From Dendrophyllia cribrosa (lineage: Eukaryota; Cnidaria; Anthozoa; Scleractinia; Dendrophylliidae), in assembly GCA_024195265.1 (NCBI GenBank), contig JAJLRJ010000008.1:21040958-21104957 (forward strand): a stretch of DNA of 64,000 nt. The letters are read 5' to 3'. Below the pieces are notes generated by a model. That model ran no database searches. It was given only the letters and a program-made list of their open reading frames with translations, and was not told the DNA's origin. Position numbers and translations under genes: made by a program. The first letter of the stretch is position 1. Every line of letters starts with the position of its first letter. This document shows positions 8,300 to 16,513 of this stretch, piece after piece.

Positions 8300-9586
8300 T
8301 TACACTATAACCAATTCATTACCCACCTTGTCAATGACAACAGATTCTTCATATAGGACTACAGCATGAACATTGAAGTTTGCAGCTGCATTCTGGCTTA
8401 GTCTATACCTGAAGATTAGCTGTTTCGGATCTCTTGTTATTTTTTCAGTTTGATACGTAAGATTAAAGTAAATCAACCCATACAGAGAACTATAGTTTGC
8501 TAAGTTCAGCTGAGTTCCGCTGTTATAGTCATTTTTCCGCATAGTATATGACATCAAATCGTTAAAGATTCTCACTTTTGATTCTGTATCATACTCTGTT
8601 TCTGGATAAAAGACTCCATTTCCATATTCTAGTCTACAGTTTAAAAGGGAAGAGTTATTATTAGCAGCATTAAGTTTAAAAGTGTCCATTAGATAAGGAC
8701 TGTCTTCTTCAACTGCATCATTAGGCGGGTTTGTTCTTTTCAAGTAAACAAAAATGTGTTTGACATTGTCAATACTGCTTGAAATCTGGAAAAATCCTGA
8801 TGATTGTGTAGGAGCTGATGCTTCGTACATTTCCCTTAAATATTTCCACTGAGTTTCTTTAAGAAATGAACTAACGAAATTGTCATACAATGAATCCTTT
8901 GGAGTTAGTTTTGGCACCCAGAGCAAAAACCTGTTAACAACAATTCTTCCAGCATCAGTTCCATTAGCCATGTGAATGAGTTCACCATCGTTTTGTAGCT
9001 CAATGTTAAATTGTATTTGCATTGGTACAAGCATCTTATCTTCAAGTTCTTCAAAAAATGAGAACCTGTTCAATGGTATGATCACATTAATGTTTTTAGG
9101 ACCACCTGTACCATTATCGCGCAGAGCTTGAGTTTGCAACCTGCGAGCTTCAAATCCTGTGTTATTCGCAGCTGTTGTAGCATTCGTGTCCAAATACCAG
9201 AAACTGTTTTTAGCAACTGATCTACTGTAATCATCAGAATACTCTAGCAGGTTTTTAACAAAAGTGACTTTATGGAGATTGTCAGTGTCATAAACTATTT
9301 TTCCTGCAGATTTAATCATTATGTGGTCAATTAAGGAATGCCCTCCATTAATTACCGTTATTCGATCAGCAGCAGCATATCCTGCTCCGTCTGCTAATTT
9401 CTGTAGTTGGAATTGGACTTCAATATAGGCATTGTACCAATCGTAGAAACTCGATCGATCATTAATTGTAAATTTATAACCATTTTTCGTTTGGTGTTGA
9501 CCGTTAGCTGGAGACCTGATTACATCATCGAGTTGGAATCGCACCAACTCATTTCTTTGTAGAAAATTATCCGTTCTAAAAGACAT
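8300..9586 (-). CDS. Candidate major capsid protein (double jelly-roll type)
   Basis: 428 residues, starting at an ATG next to a TATATTATTATG run. It has the strand-rich, Asn/Tyr/Phe-rich composition of jelly-roll capsid proteins, with no transmembrane segment or enzyme motif. Its place between the protease and the minor capsid gene matches Maverick/Polinton gene order. From recall, a family labelled F54H12.2-like in animal genomes looks like this and corresponds to the hexon-like capsid. At 428 residues it is shorter than the roughly 600-residue capsid protein of classic Polintons, so the assignment needs a structure prediction. It could instead be another structural protein. Confidence 0.65.
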   Translation of the reverse strand: MSFRTDNFLQRNELVRFQLDDVIRSPANGQHQTKNGYKFTINDRSSFYDWYNAYIEVQFQLQKLADGAGYAAADRITVINGGHSLIDHIMIKSAGKIVYDTDNLHKVTFVKNLLEYSDDYSRSVAKNSFWYLDTNATTAANNTGFEARRLQTQALRDNGTGGPKNINVIIPLNRFSFFEELEDKMLVPMQIQFNIELQNDGELIHMANGTDAGRIVVNRFLLWVPKLTPKDSLYDNFVSSFLKETQWKYLREMYEASAPTQSSGFFQISSSIDNVKHIFVYLKRTNPPNDAVEEDSPYLMDTFKLNAANNNSSLLNCRLEYGNGVFYPETEYDTESKVRIFNDLMSYTMRKNDYNSGTQLNLANYSSLYGLIYFNLTYQTEKITRDPKQLIFRYRLSQNAAANFNVHAVVLYEESVVIDKVGNELVIV

Positions 9587-9636
9587 ATATTATTATGTTA
9601 TATAATTTTAACAATTAAAAAATATATTCATTGATT

Positions 9637-10056
9637 CTATACAAATCTAACTCTACGTCTTCTCCTCAAACCATCTCCAGAAATGAGTCTATTCAGTATC
9701 ATATCAGTACTTTCTTGATCTAGTTTTGGCTGATAATGTTGCTGCAGCTGTTTAATGGGTGAGGATGGAACAATTGCTGTTTGTCTTGTAGCTCCTTTTC
9801 TCAAATTTGTCAATCTTTTCATTATCAAATCACCAGATTTTTGAGATACCGCCTTACCCAGTCGCTCACCTGCATGGGATATCCCCGATTCTAACGCCTT
9901 CTTTGCTATTGGCTTAGCAAATTTCTTGAAAACAGATGATGCAACACTCTTCAACGGTTTGAAAATATTATCAACGATAATTCCCGATCCTTTGTGTCTG
10001 TATACAAATTTACCAAGTTTTGGATGGTAAAATCTTTTGAATTCATACGGTTTCAT
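9637..10056 (-). CDS. Small basic virion-type protein
   Basis: 139 residues, strongly basic. Features: an HKGSGI motif at about residues 21-26 identical to that in the PLA2 protein, an amphipathic Lys/Ala-rich middle, and an ISGDGLRRRRRVR tail. GSG before a hydrophobic residue suggests cutting by the element's adenain-like protease. The arginine tail suggests nucleic-acid binding, as in adenovirus core proteins; this is inference. It sits between the two candidate capsid genes. No named family is recognised. Confidence 0.6.
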   Translation of the reverse strand: MKPYEFKRFYHPKLGKFVYRHKGSGIIVDNIFKPLKSVASSVFKKFAKPIAKKALESGISHAGERLGKAVSQKSGDLIMKRLTNLRKGATRQTAIVPSSPIKQLQQHYQPKLDQESTDMILNRLISGDGLRRRRRVRFV

Positions 10057-10068
10057 TATACTATTATG

Positions 10069-10815
10069 TTATTCTATACTTTTCAGAATCAGTGAGAAAG
10101 CTGTATCTGCGCCATTCAAGTTAACTAATCTTCTTTTTCCATCTGTGATGTATATTCGGATACTACTGATAGTATTTTTATTAACTGGGTTATATGTAAC
10201 CCGTTTAGGTTCTAAAGTTAAGCTATAACTAGGTTGGAGTACACTGGTAGAGAAGCTATAAATGATGTCTGTATCTTGACCGTCGACAAGTGAATCATTA
10301 ATTAGGTCACAATGGATATTCAAAATATCGGTGTCTTGACTTAGATTTGGTACTCTAGGACCAATATTTGTTCCACTTGTCAATACTGTCTTATCAAACC
10401 CGATTAGATCATTAAAATTGGAATGCGTTAAATCAAGCTGATAATTCTGAGCCAATGTAATCGTAACCCTAAATGTTGTCTGATCAAATTCAAGAGTGAT
10501 TGGATATTCATCACCGTTCTTTGTTATATCTTTTATATATTCATCGAAATCAGTATAATTCCATACTCCTGATGGAAATTGTATGTTGTGATAAGTTGTA
10601 CCATTATTAGAGCTATATTTTATTAATTGATTGTTGTATCCTGCGTTAACATTGAACCATGTGAAACTCATATTGATAATTCTGTTAAGACCGATAACAT
10701 ATTGAGAATTACTATCCAATATCATTTGTCTAGTAAATTTTGTTGTGAAATCTTCAGGTTTATTATTTAATTGGGACTTCACACTATAGGAGGATAATAC
10801 TATCTCTCGTTCCAT
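10069..10815 (-). CDS. Candidate minor capsid (penton, single jelly-roll) protein
   Basis: 248 residues, all-beta in appearance with alternating polar and hydrophobic strands and no enzyme motif. The length matches the single jelly-roll penton protein of Maverick/Polinton viruses (about 250), and it lies among the capsid genes, 12 bases upstream of the basic protein. The start follows a TATATAATA run. The assignment is by size, composition and position; no signature residue is diagnostic. Confidence 0.62.
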   Translation of the reverse strand: MEREIVLSSYSVKSQLNNKPEDFTTKFTRQMILDSNSQYVIGLNRIINMSFTWFNVNAGYNNQLIKYSSNNGTTYHNIQFPSGVWNYTDFDEYIKDITKNGDEYPITLEFDQTTFRVTITLAQNYQLDLTHSNFNDLIGFDKTVLTSGTNIGPRVPNLSQDTDILNIHCDLINDSLVDGQDTDIIYSFSTSVLQPSYSLTLEPKRVTYNPVNKNTISSIRIYITDGKRRLVNLNGADTAFSLILKSIE

Positions 10816-10826
10816 ATATAATAAAG

Positions 10827-11843
10827 TTACATTATATTTTTAAAATATTGACCATACAATTTATTATACTGCGATCTATTGATTTTCGATATTTTCAATA
10901 ATGTGTCCAATGTAGTTACTCCCATATTTCGCATCTCAATGCTGGTATTCCCTGCCAATCTTTCACCAATAATCAATTCCAATTTTTTTAAAAGCTGCTT
11001 TACATCATTAAAAAACATAATATTTCCACCTCTCTGTTTTTTTCCCCGACTCTGGATTCCAGAACCTTTTATTGTTTCCAATTTAGTATTATAATGTTTT
11101 ATGTATTCATTTAAAGTATCTCTCGCATTGTCTATTCTTTTGTTTCGCATTTGTCTCTCAGCTTCTGATATAGCCCCACTTTTGAACTGTTTTGTAACAT
11201 GTGACTTATAACCACTTAATTGACTCCTTTTTGATTTTGCATCATTTATAATCTTATTAAGATAGGCCCTAGTCTTTTTATTTGTCATTTCTGGTTGATT
11301 TAACCTCATTTCCACATTTTCATAATCCGTAATACCAATATCATTCAAAATCTCATTACTTATATCTTCATCATCTAATCCATAGTCCATCTCTTCTTCA
11401 TATTTTGGTGGTAATTCATCTGGTTCATCACCAAAGTACTGAGGATCAACATAAATATCCTTATTTCCTTCCAGAAGATCTTGTAAAGATTCTTCATATG
11501 TTGGTGGTTTTGGCACCAGTTGTTTCTCTTGATTTGGTGGGACATAATCACCAAATAAATCATCAACTTGCATGTCTTCGAAAGGGTCAACTTCAGGCAT
11601 GTAGTCAATACCTTGGTCACCTTTTTTAGGTGCTCGTTTCTTTCTTATAGGTACCCTTAAATCTAAATTACTGTCGATAACATCATCTAATTTACTAGTT
11701 ACTGGTTTGAATACCTTCGTCAACGATTCCTGACTTATCTGCTGACCAAGATTATGTTTTGTGATTGCATCATGAACATAATTAATTTTATTTCCTAATT
11801 CAGATTTTCTTTTTGCAAGTTCTTTCCATTTAAGTAAACTCAT
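10827..11843 (-). CDS. PPxY-containing structural protein, adenovirus pVI-like in layout
   Basis: 338 residues. Two PPxY motifs are present, PPTY (113-116) and PPKY (145-148), both followed by acidic residues. PPxY motifs recruit NEDD4-type ubiquitin ligases in many viruses, and adenovirus protein VI has one. The N-terminal 60 residues are amphipathic, the middle is acidic and proline-rich, and the later part is helical and basic. IKGSGI and QRGG near residues 270-285 match the element's presumed protease sites. The gene is transcribed away from the packaging ATPase, sharing a 136-base control region. Function is inferred from motifs only. Confidence 0.6.
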   Translation of the reverse strand: MSLLKWKELAKRKSELGNKINYVHDAITKHNLGQQISQESLTKVFKPVTSKLDDVIDSNLDLRVPIRKKRAPKKGDQGIDYMPEVDPFEDMQVDDLFGDYVPPNQEKQLVPKPPTYEESLQDLLEGNKDIYVDPQYFGDEPDELPPKYEEEMDYGLDDEDISNEILNDIGITDYENVEMRLNQPEMTNKKTRAYLNKIINDAKSKRSQLSGYKSHVTKQFKSGAISEAERQMRNKRIDNARDTLNEYIKHYNTKLETIKGSGIQSRGKKQRGGNIMFFNDVKQLLKKLELIIGERLAGNTSIEMRNMGVTTLDTLLKISKINRSQYNKLYGQYFKNIM

Positions 11844-11902
11844 TTATTGTTATATTATTACGTTACATAAAATTTGGAAATCATATATAAAAAAGAGCAT
11901 TT

Positions 11903-11950
11903 TACACCGTGTTGTACACTGTGTTGTACACCGTGTTATACACCATGTTA
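11903..11950. promoter_or_regulatory. Four 12-bp repeats in a divergent control region
   Basis: Tandem units begin at 11903, 11915, 11927 and 11939. Each carries an ACACCGTGT-like dyad (ACAC-N-GTGT), one unit with a T for C and one with an A for G. They lie between the divergent starts at 11843 and 11980, ending 29 bases before the ATPase ATG. They may be a binding array for a regulator or replication protein. Confidence 0.55.
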
Positions 11951-11967
11951 TATTGAAATAATATACC

Positions 11968-11982
11968 CATATAATATAAATG
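11968..11982 (+). promoter_or_regulatory. Candidate late-type promoter TATAAATG, ATPase gene
   Basis: The ATG is embedded in AATATAAATG. The same TATAAATG arrangement lies at the two small genes at 14,824 and 15,253. It resembles the TAAATG of poxvirus late promoters; the resemblance is seen, the function inferred. Confidence 0.4.
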
Positions 11983-12621
11983 ATAATACCAAATTACGAT
12001 GCCGATGATGATGTAACCTCAAATTATAAACAGTTATATCCTTTCATGCCTGACCGATGCTTCCGGATGCTAATTTGCGGCCCATCTGGGTCAGGAAAAA
12101 CAAACGTTCTGCTAGACATGATCTATAGGCTACTCTATTTCGATAAAATTTATCTATATGCTAAAAACTTGGAACAATCAAAATATCAACATTTACTGGA
12201 AACATTGAAACCAATCAGTGAAGAGGTGGGTTACCCAATTATTGAAGCAAGTAATGATCAAATATTGCCTTTGTCCGAATTAAATTGTGATAACCAAAAG
12301 TTGGTTATTTTTGATGACTATCTTAATACTGGTAGTAAAAATGATGCAGAAATAAGAAACTACTACACTAACTCAAGAAACAAAAATTGCAGTTGCATAT
12401 ATCTTAGTCAATCGTTTTATGACACTGACAAATGTATCCGTCTTAACTCTACACATTACTGCATTTTTGAATTTCCTTCTCCAAACGAACAAAACAGGAT
12501 TAGTAGAGAGCTTGGTATAAAAAAATCTGACTATGAAAAAGCCACTAATGATTCATATTGCTTCATATATATTGATAAACCAAGGAAATTCACAACCAAG
12601 AATTTCAATGAAAAAATATAA
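11980..12621 (+). CDS. A32/FtsK-type genome-packaging ATPase
   Basis: 213 residues. Walker A GPSGSGKT is at 34-41 and the Walker B run KLVIFDDY has acidic residues at 112-113. A downstream segment with Asn-Ser-Arg and LSQSFYDT matches the sensor region of virus packaging ATPases of the FtsK/HerA group. The enzyme pumps DNA into capsids. The length agrees with Polinton ATPases. It is transcribed divergently from the capsid genes and is followed 19 bases later by the fibre gene. Confidence 0.9.
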   Translation: MIIPNYDADDDVTSNYKQLYPFMPDRCFRMLICGPSGSGKTNVLLDMIYRLLYFDKIYLYAKNLEQSKYQHLLETLKPISEEVGYPIIEASNDQILPLSELNCDNQKLVIFDDYLNTGSKNDAEIRNYYTNSRNKNCSCIYLSQSFYDTDKCIRLNSTHYCIFEFPSPNEQNRISRELGIKKSDYEKATNDSYCFIYIDKPRKFTTKNFNEKI

Positions 12622-12640
12622 TATACTCATATTATATATA

Positions 12641-14791
12641 ATGAGTTATTCAAACGGATTACTACCATCAACAACAACAACAACAACAACAACAACATCA
12701 CAAGGGCCACCAGGCCCGCCAGGCGTTGGCTTCAAATTGACAGATGATGGTAATTATGATATGCAAAATAAAAAAATAGTAAATATAGGAACAGTTACTG
12801 GTTTGAATGATGTAGTTGATTTCAAATTTATTAGAAATACATTTGTTAGTAAGCATTTACCATTAGTTACAGCAAATCTTGATATGAAAAACAATAATAT
12901 AAGAAATTTAAAAACACCAATTTCAGAAAAAGATGCTGTTAATAAAGAGTATGGAGACACGCATTATTTAAAATTAGATGGAACAACTCATATGGTGGGG
13001 GATCTTGATATGCGGGGACATAAACTAATTTTACCCGGTGAGATTGATATGGATAGAAAATTAATCACAAATCTGGACACGGATGAAGACAATGATCTTT
13101 GTGCAACTAATATGATAACTCTTAAAAATTATAGTAATAAAAAAGCTAATATTACAGATGCATATATGAAAAATGAAAGAATAGTATTGACTGATCACAT
13201 GGATGCCAATTATCATTCTATATTAAATGTTCAAGCAGCTGGTGATAACGATGCTTTCCCTTTTTACCATGGGAAGACACATTTTTTAAATTATGACGGT
13301 CAACAATATGATGCGAAGAATAAGAAAATCATAAATATCAACGCAGATGAAAACCAAGATCTTTCAGCTGTGAATATGATAACTCTAAAAAAATATCATC
13401 CCGATGTTCCTGATCACACTCATGAAGTTACTAAAAACATTGATTTGAAAGAACTTTTTAATATTGTAAAATCGAAACAACAGACATACTTGGATTTAGC
13501 TGCAAATTACAACAATCTTGTTTCATATAATGATGTTAAAAACATTTTTGTCAGTCGTAAAGAGATGTTGTCAATGGAGACTGGTTTGGATATGAATAAT
13601 AATACAATTTTCAATATAAAAGATCCAACAGCAGTTGATCATGCTGTGAATAAAGGGTATGTGGATAATTTAACTAATCTAAAAGCAGACAAAACATATG
13701 TTGACGCTAAAACAAGCGGAAATAACCTAAGAATAACACAAAATGAAGCCTCAATCAACGACATACAAACGAAAAAACTCGACAAATCGGATTACAATAC
13801 TGGAGTTGTTAAGTTAAAACAAGATCTGGAGGAGAAAATCAGTCATACATATATTACAGGAAACCAACAAGAGGATGTATTCAGGTATTTAATGCTGGAC
13901 ATTAATGAAAGCAGTAGCGAATCAAATATCACTGTAACTGGAATCGTTGATTTTCAACAATCCCTACATAAACTGAATAAAAAAGCCTATGAGTTCACCC
14001 TAAAGGTTGACAACAGTGGCCTATACCGATCAAGAATTAGTTTTAATCTGCATCCGGTACCTATAGGTTATTATACGCTCGTCATTGAATTCTACCCGAT
14101 ACAAATGAGTGCAATCAGTGTCACAGCTCAAGCGAGTACGATGGATATTCAAAAACAAACAACGAAGCTGTTCCAAAATTATTCAAGGACAATCGTTCAA
14201 ATACATAGATGGACTCAAGTACCTCCAAATTATTTATTCATCGATCTCCATGGCCGAACGATCGCTAATCCAGCTACTGGTCACCTAGTTGTTTATGGTG
14301 TAGAAGGCTACCAGAATGATGTCAGTACTGATATATACGACAATGTATATTTTATTAAAAATGGTCTTATGAAAATGGAAGTAGATTTGGATATGAATGG
14401 TAGAAAACTTATTGGTTTACCAAAACCGAAAAATAAATTCATATTTTCAGGAAATTATATGAAAAATAAGAACACTAATGATATCATATTCAACGGTTCA
14501 TCATCATTTATTGCGGTAACTAATTTGAAAATAGTAAAATTAGGGTTGATAATATTGGACGATAAACCGCCTGAAGGATACAAAAAAATGGTTATATTAA
14601 TTGGTAACAATTCATTTGGACCCCAAAATTGGAATAAAGCATCGAATAAAATTTATTACACTTTCAATATAGCGTCATCAGTTATCAATTTCAATGAAGA
14701 TACAGTTGTACGAATCAAATTAATATCAATTGATCATATTACATATGCACCTTATAATTGCCATATCAGTGTACTTTTTGAAGAGTTTTAA
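12641..14791 (+). CDS. Fibre or spike-like protein with collagen-like neck
   Basis: 716 residues from the ATG at 12641, chosen because it follows ATTATATATA. A longer frame reaches back into the ATPase gene and is not likely used. After a polythreonine run coded by an ACA microsatellite comes a short collagen-like GPPGPPG. Then a repeated motif of the form Leu-Asp-Met-x-Asn/Gly-x-x-Ile/Leu-x-Asn-Leu appears at least five times, with intervening Ala-x-Asn-x-x-Tyr segments, as in trimeric beta-fibres of phage tails and adenovirus shafts. The C-terminal part is beta-rich and could be a receptor-binding head. This suggests an attachment spike; the role is inferred. Confidence 0.72.
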   Translation: MSYSNGLLPSTTTTTTTTTSQGPPGPPGVGFKLTDDGNYDMQNKKIVNIGTVTGLNDVVDFKFIRNTFVSKHLPLVTANLDMKNNNIRNLKTPISEKDAVNKEYGDTHYLKLDGTTHMVGDLDMRGHKLILPGEIDMDRKLITNLDTDEDNDLCATNMITLKNYSNKKANITDAYMKNERIVLTDHMDANYHSILNVQAAGDNDAFPFYHGKTHFLNYDGQQYDAKNKKIININADENQDLSAVNMITLKKYHPDVPDHTHEVTKNIDLKELFNIVKSKQQTYLDLAANYNNLVSYNDVKNIFVSRKEMLSMETGLDMNNNTIFNIKDPTAVDHAVNKGYVDNLTNLKADKTYVDAKTSGNNLRITQNEASINDIQTKKLDKSDYNTGVVKLKQDLEEKISHTYITGNQQEDVFRYLMLDINESSSESNITVTGIVDFQQSLHKLNKKAYEFTLKVDNSGLYRSRISFNLHPVPIGYYTLVIEFYPIQMSAISVTAQASTMDIQKQTTKLFQNYSRTIVQIHRWTQVPPNYLFIDLHGRTIANPATGHLVVYGVEGYQNDVSTDIYDNVYFIKNGLMKMEVDLDMNGRKLIGLPKPKNKFIFSGNYMKNKNTNDIIFNGSSSFIAVTNLKIVKLGLIILDDKPPEGYKKMVILIGNNSFGPQNWNKASNKIYYTFNIASSVINFNEDTVVRIKLISIDHITYAPYNCHISVLFEEF

Positions 14792-14811
14792 TATATAATT
14801 ATCTAATATAT

Positions 14812-14826
14812 TGATATATATAAATG
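14812..14826 (+). promoter_or_regulatory. Candidate late-type promoter TATAAATG
   Basis: GATATATATAAATG runs into the start codon of the gene at 14,824, as at 11,980 and 15,253. Confidence 0.4.
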
Positions 14827-15225
14827 TCAATTCTTGCACAGTCAATTAATTTTTGTAATAAATTTTTCACAACCCAAAAAAACCTACATCCTAATACTAA
14901 AGATGAAATATTAAAATCGGCTTTAATATATCAATTTTTGTACGTTAACTATTTGAATAAGCCAATATCATTTAACCAAATATTAGAAAAACACTCTGAC
15001 ATTGGATTAATAGGACCAGGTTCTTGTACTCTAAATACCAAATACCAATTTTTAATTAAACATGCTATTTTTCATGATGCATTTGGAAGATTTTACAATG
15101 ACTATGAAAAGGGGCCTGGATACACATATTGCTGCCTTTCAATACCGAAGAAATTAAAAAGATCTCCAATAATGGGTCAAATCTCTGGATTATTATATTG
15201 CCTCATTTCAAATCCTAAAATTTAA
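14824..15225 (+). CDS. Unknown small protein of the element
   Basis: 133 residues. The front half is helical with several Phe/Tyr/Asn residues; the back half has Gly-Pro-Gly turns, a YCC pair and a basic KKLKRS patch. There is no signal peptide, membrane segment or known motif. It follows the fibre gene by 32 bases and has the TATAAATG start shared with two other plus-strand genes, so it is probably expressed with them. Confidence 0.55.
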   Translation: MSILAQSINFCNKFFTTQKNLHPNTKDEILKSALIYQFLYVNYLNKPISFNQILEKHSDIGLIGPGSCTLNTKYQFLIKHAIFHDAFGRFYNDYEKGPGYTYCCLSIPKKLKRSPIMGQISGLLYCLISNPKI

Positions 15226-15240
15226 TTATTATTATCCAAA

Positions 15241-15255
15241 TATATAATATAAATG
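15241..15255 (+). promoter_or_regulatory. Candidate late-type promoter TATAAATG
   Basis: TATATAATATAAATG leads directly into the start codon at 15,253. Confidence 0.4.
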
Positions 15256-15735
15256 ACTAAAACAGATATATTCAATTTCAATCATATTGATAAAAACATC
15301 AGCCAAGAAAAATTATCTGAAATCAAAGCATTGTATAAATTTTATCATAAACGATTTTGGTGCTATAAGAATGCTTTCAAATATTTTAAGAGATTGAATT
15401 TAGCTATTAATGTAACTTCAACAGGCTTAATAGTTATTGGTACTGTAGCTGGTAGTATCACATTAAATCCTGCTATACTAGCTTCTATTTCTGGAGCTGG
15501 TTTAGTGCTAAAAACAGTAAGTGAAATCAAGAATTATAAAAAGAAAATCGAAATGTCTGAATTTGCTTATACGACATATGAAAAAGTATTAGTTTTTTTA
15601 CGGTCTTGTCTTAGAGGAAATCAATTCAACCACACTGTTTTCATCAATGAAATGAGACAGTTAGATGAAATAATCATCGATCTTTGTCCTCTTGCTGATA
15701 AATTCGAGAAACAGTATGATAAAAAATTTGAGTAA
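15253..15735 (+). CDS. Two-segment hydrophobic protein, possible membrane protein
   Basis: 160 residues. A helical Lys/Tyr/Phe-rich N-terminus is followed by two adjoining hydrophobic segments (about residues 52-68 and 72-88, with GLIVIGTVAGSI and ILASISGAGLVL), then a charged helical tail. The layout resembles a two-pass hairpin membrane protein with both ends on one side. Proteins with this plan occur in several virus and immune families, but I recognise no specific one. It is the last plus-strand gene of the element. Confidence 0.55.
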   Translation: MTKTDIFNFNHIDKNISQEKLSEIKALYKFYHKRFWCYKNAFKYFKRLNLAINVTSTGLIVIGTVAGSITLNPAILASISGAGLVLKTVSEIKNYKKKIEMSEFAYTTYEKVLVFLRSCLRGNQFNHTVFINEMRQLDEIIIDLCPLADKFEKQYDKKFE

Positions 15736-15815
15736 ACTTTTAGAGTAAATTTTACTAACAAACTTCATTCAATAACTCATTCATAGGGAAACCCCCTTTG
15801 CATGACGATATTGGA

Positions 15816-16388
15816 TCATTTATTAATAATTGTTTGTATTTGATCACCTATTAACAATAGGATATTATCCCAATATTGTTTATAGCAAGTTAATGTTCTT
15901 TTCGATTTAGATAAAGGTATATCATTTTCAATTGGTAATTTTAACATCTTAAATAATTGTTTTAAAATGTAATCAATATTTATCATACGTTTTCGGTTTC
16001 CATTTATCTGTGGCAAAATTTTATCAATCTCCTCAAAAATTTTCATGATTTTAGTTATATTATTGTTTGATATCTGTAATTTGTGTTGGCTACAGATGTC
16101 ATTTATTGTGTTTTGGATATGATATTTCCGATGATATACCGATTTTCGCCGTATCTTATGCTTATTCTCATAAAAATCAATGTACTCATTAACATAATTA
16201 TATCCATGTACGGAACCACAATTTAGACAAACACTCATGCCATCTATATTATTTATATCTTGTTCACTACAACATGACTCGATCACTCTCACACTACTAT
16301 CAACTTCTACTAATTTTACGTCACAAAAATCGCAAATAAAATTACCCATTGCTTTCAACTCATCGTGAATTATCTTATCACAATTCAT
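15816..16388 (-). CDS. VLTF3-like late transcription factor
   Basis: 190 residues. An N-terminal zinc ribbon (CDFC then CLNCGS, about residues 20-60) is followed by a YHRKYH segment and a helical region with NIDYILKQLF and a late Trp, the general layout of the poxvirus VLTF3-like family found in many large DNA viruses. Such proteins switch on late genes. TFIIB-like proteins share the zinc ribbon but not the rest as I see it. It is convergent with the membrane-protein gene. Its upstream block resembles those of the polymerase and zinc-finger genes, fitting an early regulator. Confidence 0.6.
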   Translation of the reverse strand: MNCDKIIHDELKAMGNFICDFCDVKLVEVDSSVRVIESCCSEQDINNIDGMSVCLNCGSVHGYNYVNEYIDFYENKHKIRRKSVYHRKYHIQNTINDICSQHKLQISNNNITKIMKIFEEIDKILPQINGNRKRMINIDYILKQLFKMLKLPIENDIPLSKSKRTLTCYKQYWDNILLLIGDQIQTIINK

Positions 16389-16403
16389 TCTATACTATTA
16401 TAT

Positions 16404-16421
16404 GAGATAATATTTTTAAAA
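16404..16421 (-). promoter_or_regulatory. Candidate early promoter of the VLTF3-like gene
   Basis: On the minus strand the core TTTAAAAATATTATCT lies about 15 bases before the ATG at 16388. It resembles the blocks at 337-360 and 714-737 and is at similar spacing. Confidence 0.42.
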
Positions 16422-16513
16422 CAATAGCTATAAGCGGCACGTGTCTAAATTCCCAGAAAACAAAAATAGCGAACATGTAAAAATCGGCTAACGCGAATTT
16501 ATTGCTACCGAAC

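Noticed and set aside
12533..12640. N-terminal extension of the fibre protein
   Set aside because: It overlaps the ATPase gene and lies before the TATATA-type start motif; the ATG at 12,641 is far more likely.
15816..16388. Host TFIIB-like gene
   Set aside because: It shares only the zinc ribbon; the helical region, AT-rich coding, lack of introns and element-type upstream block fit a viral VLTF3-like factor better.
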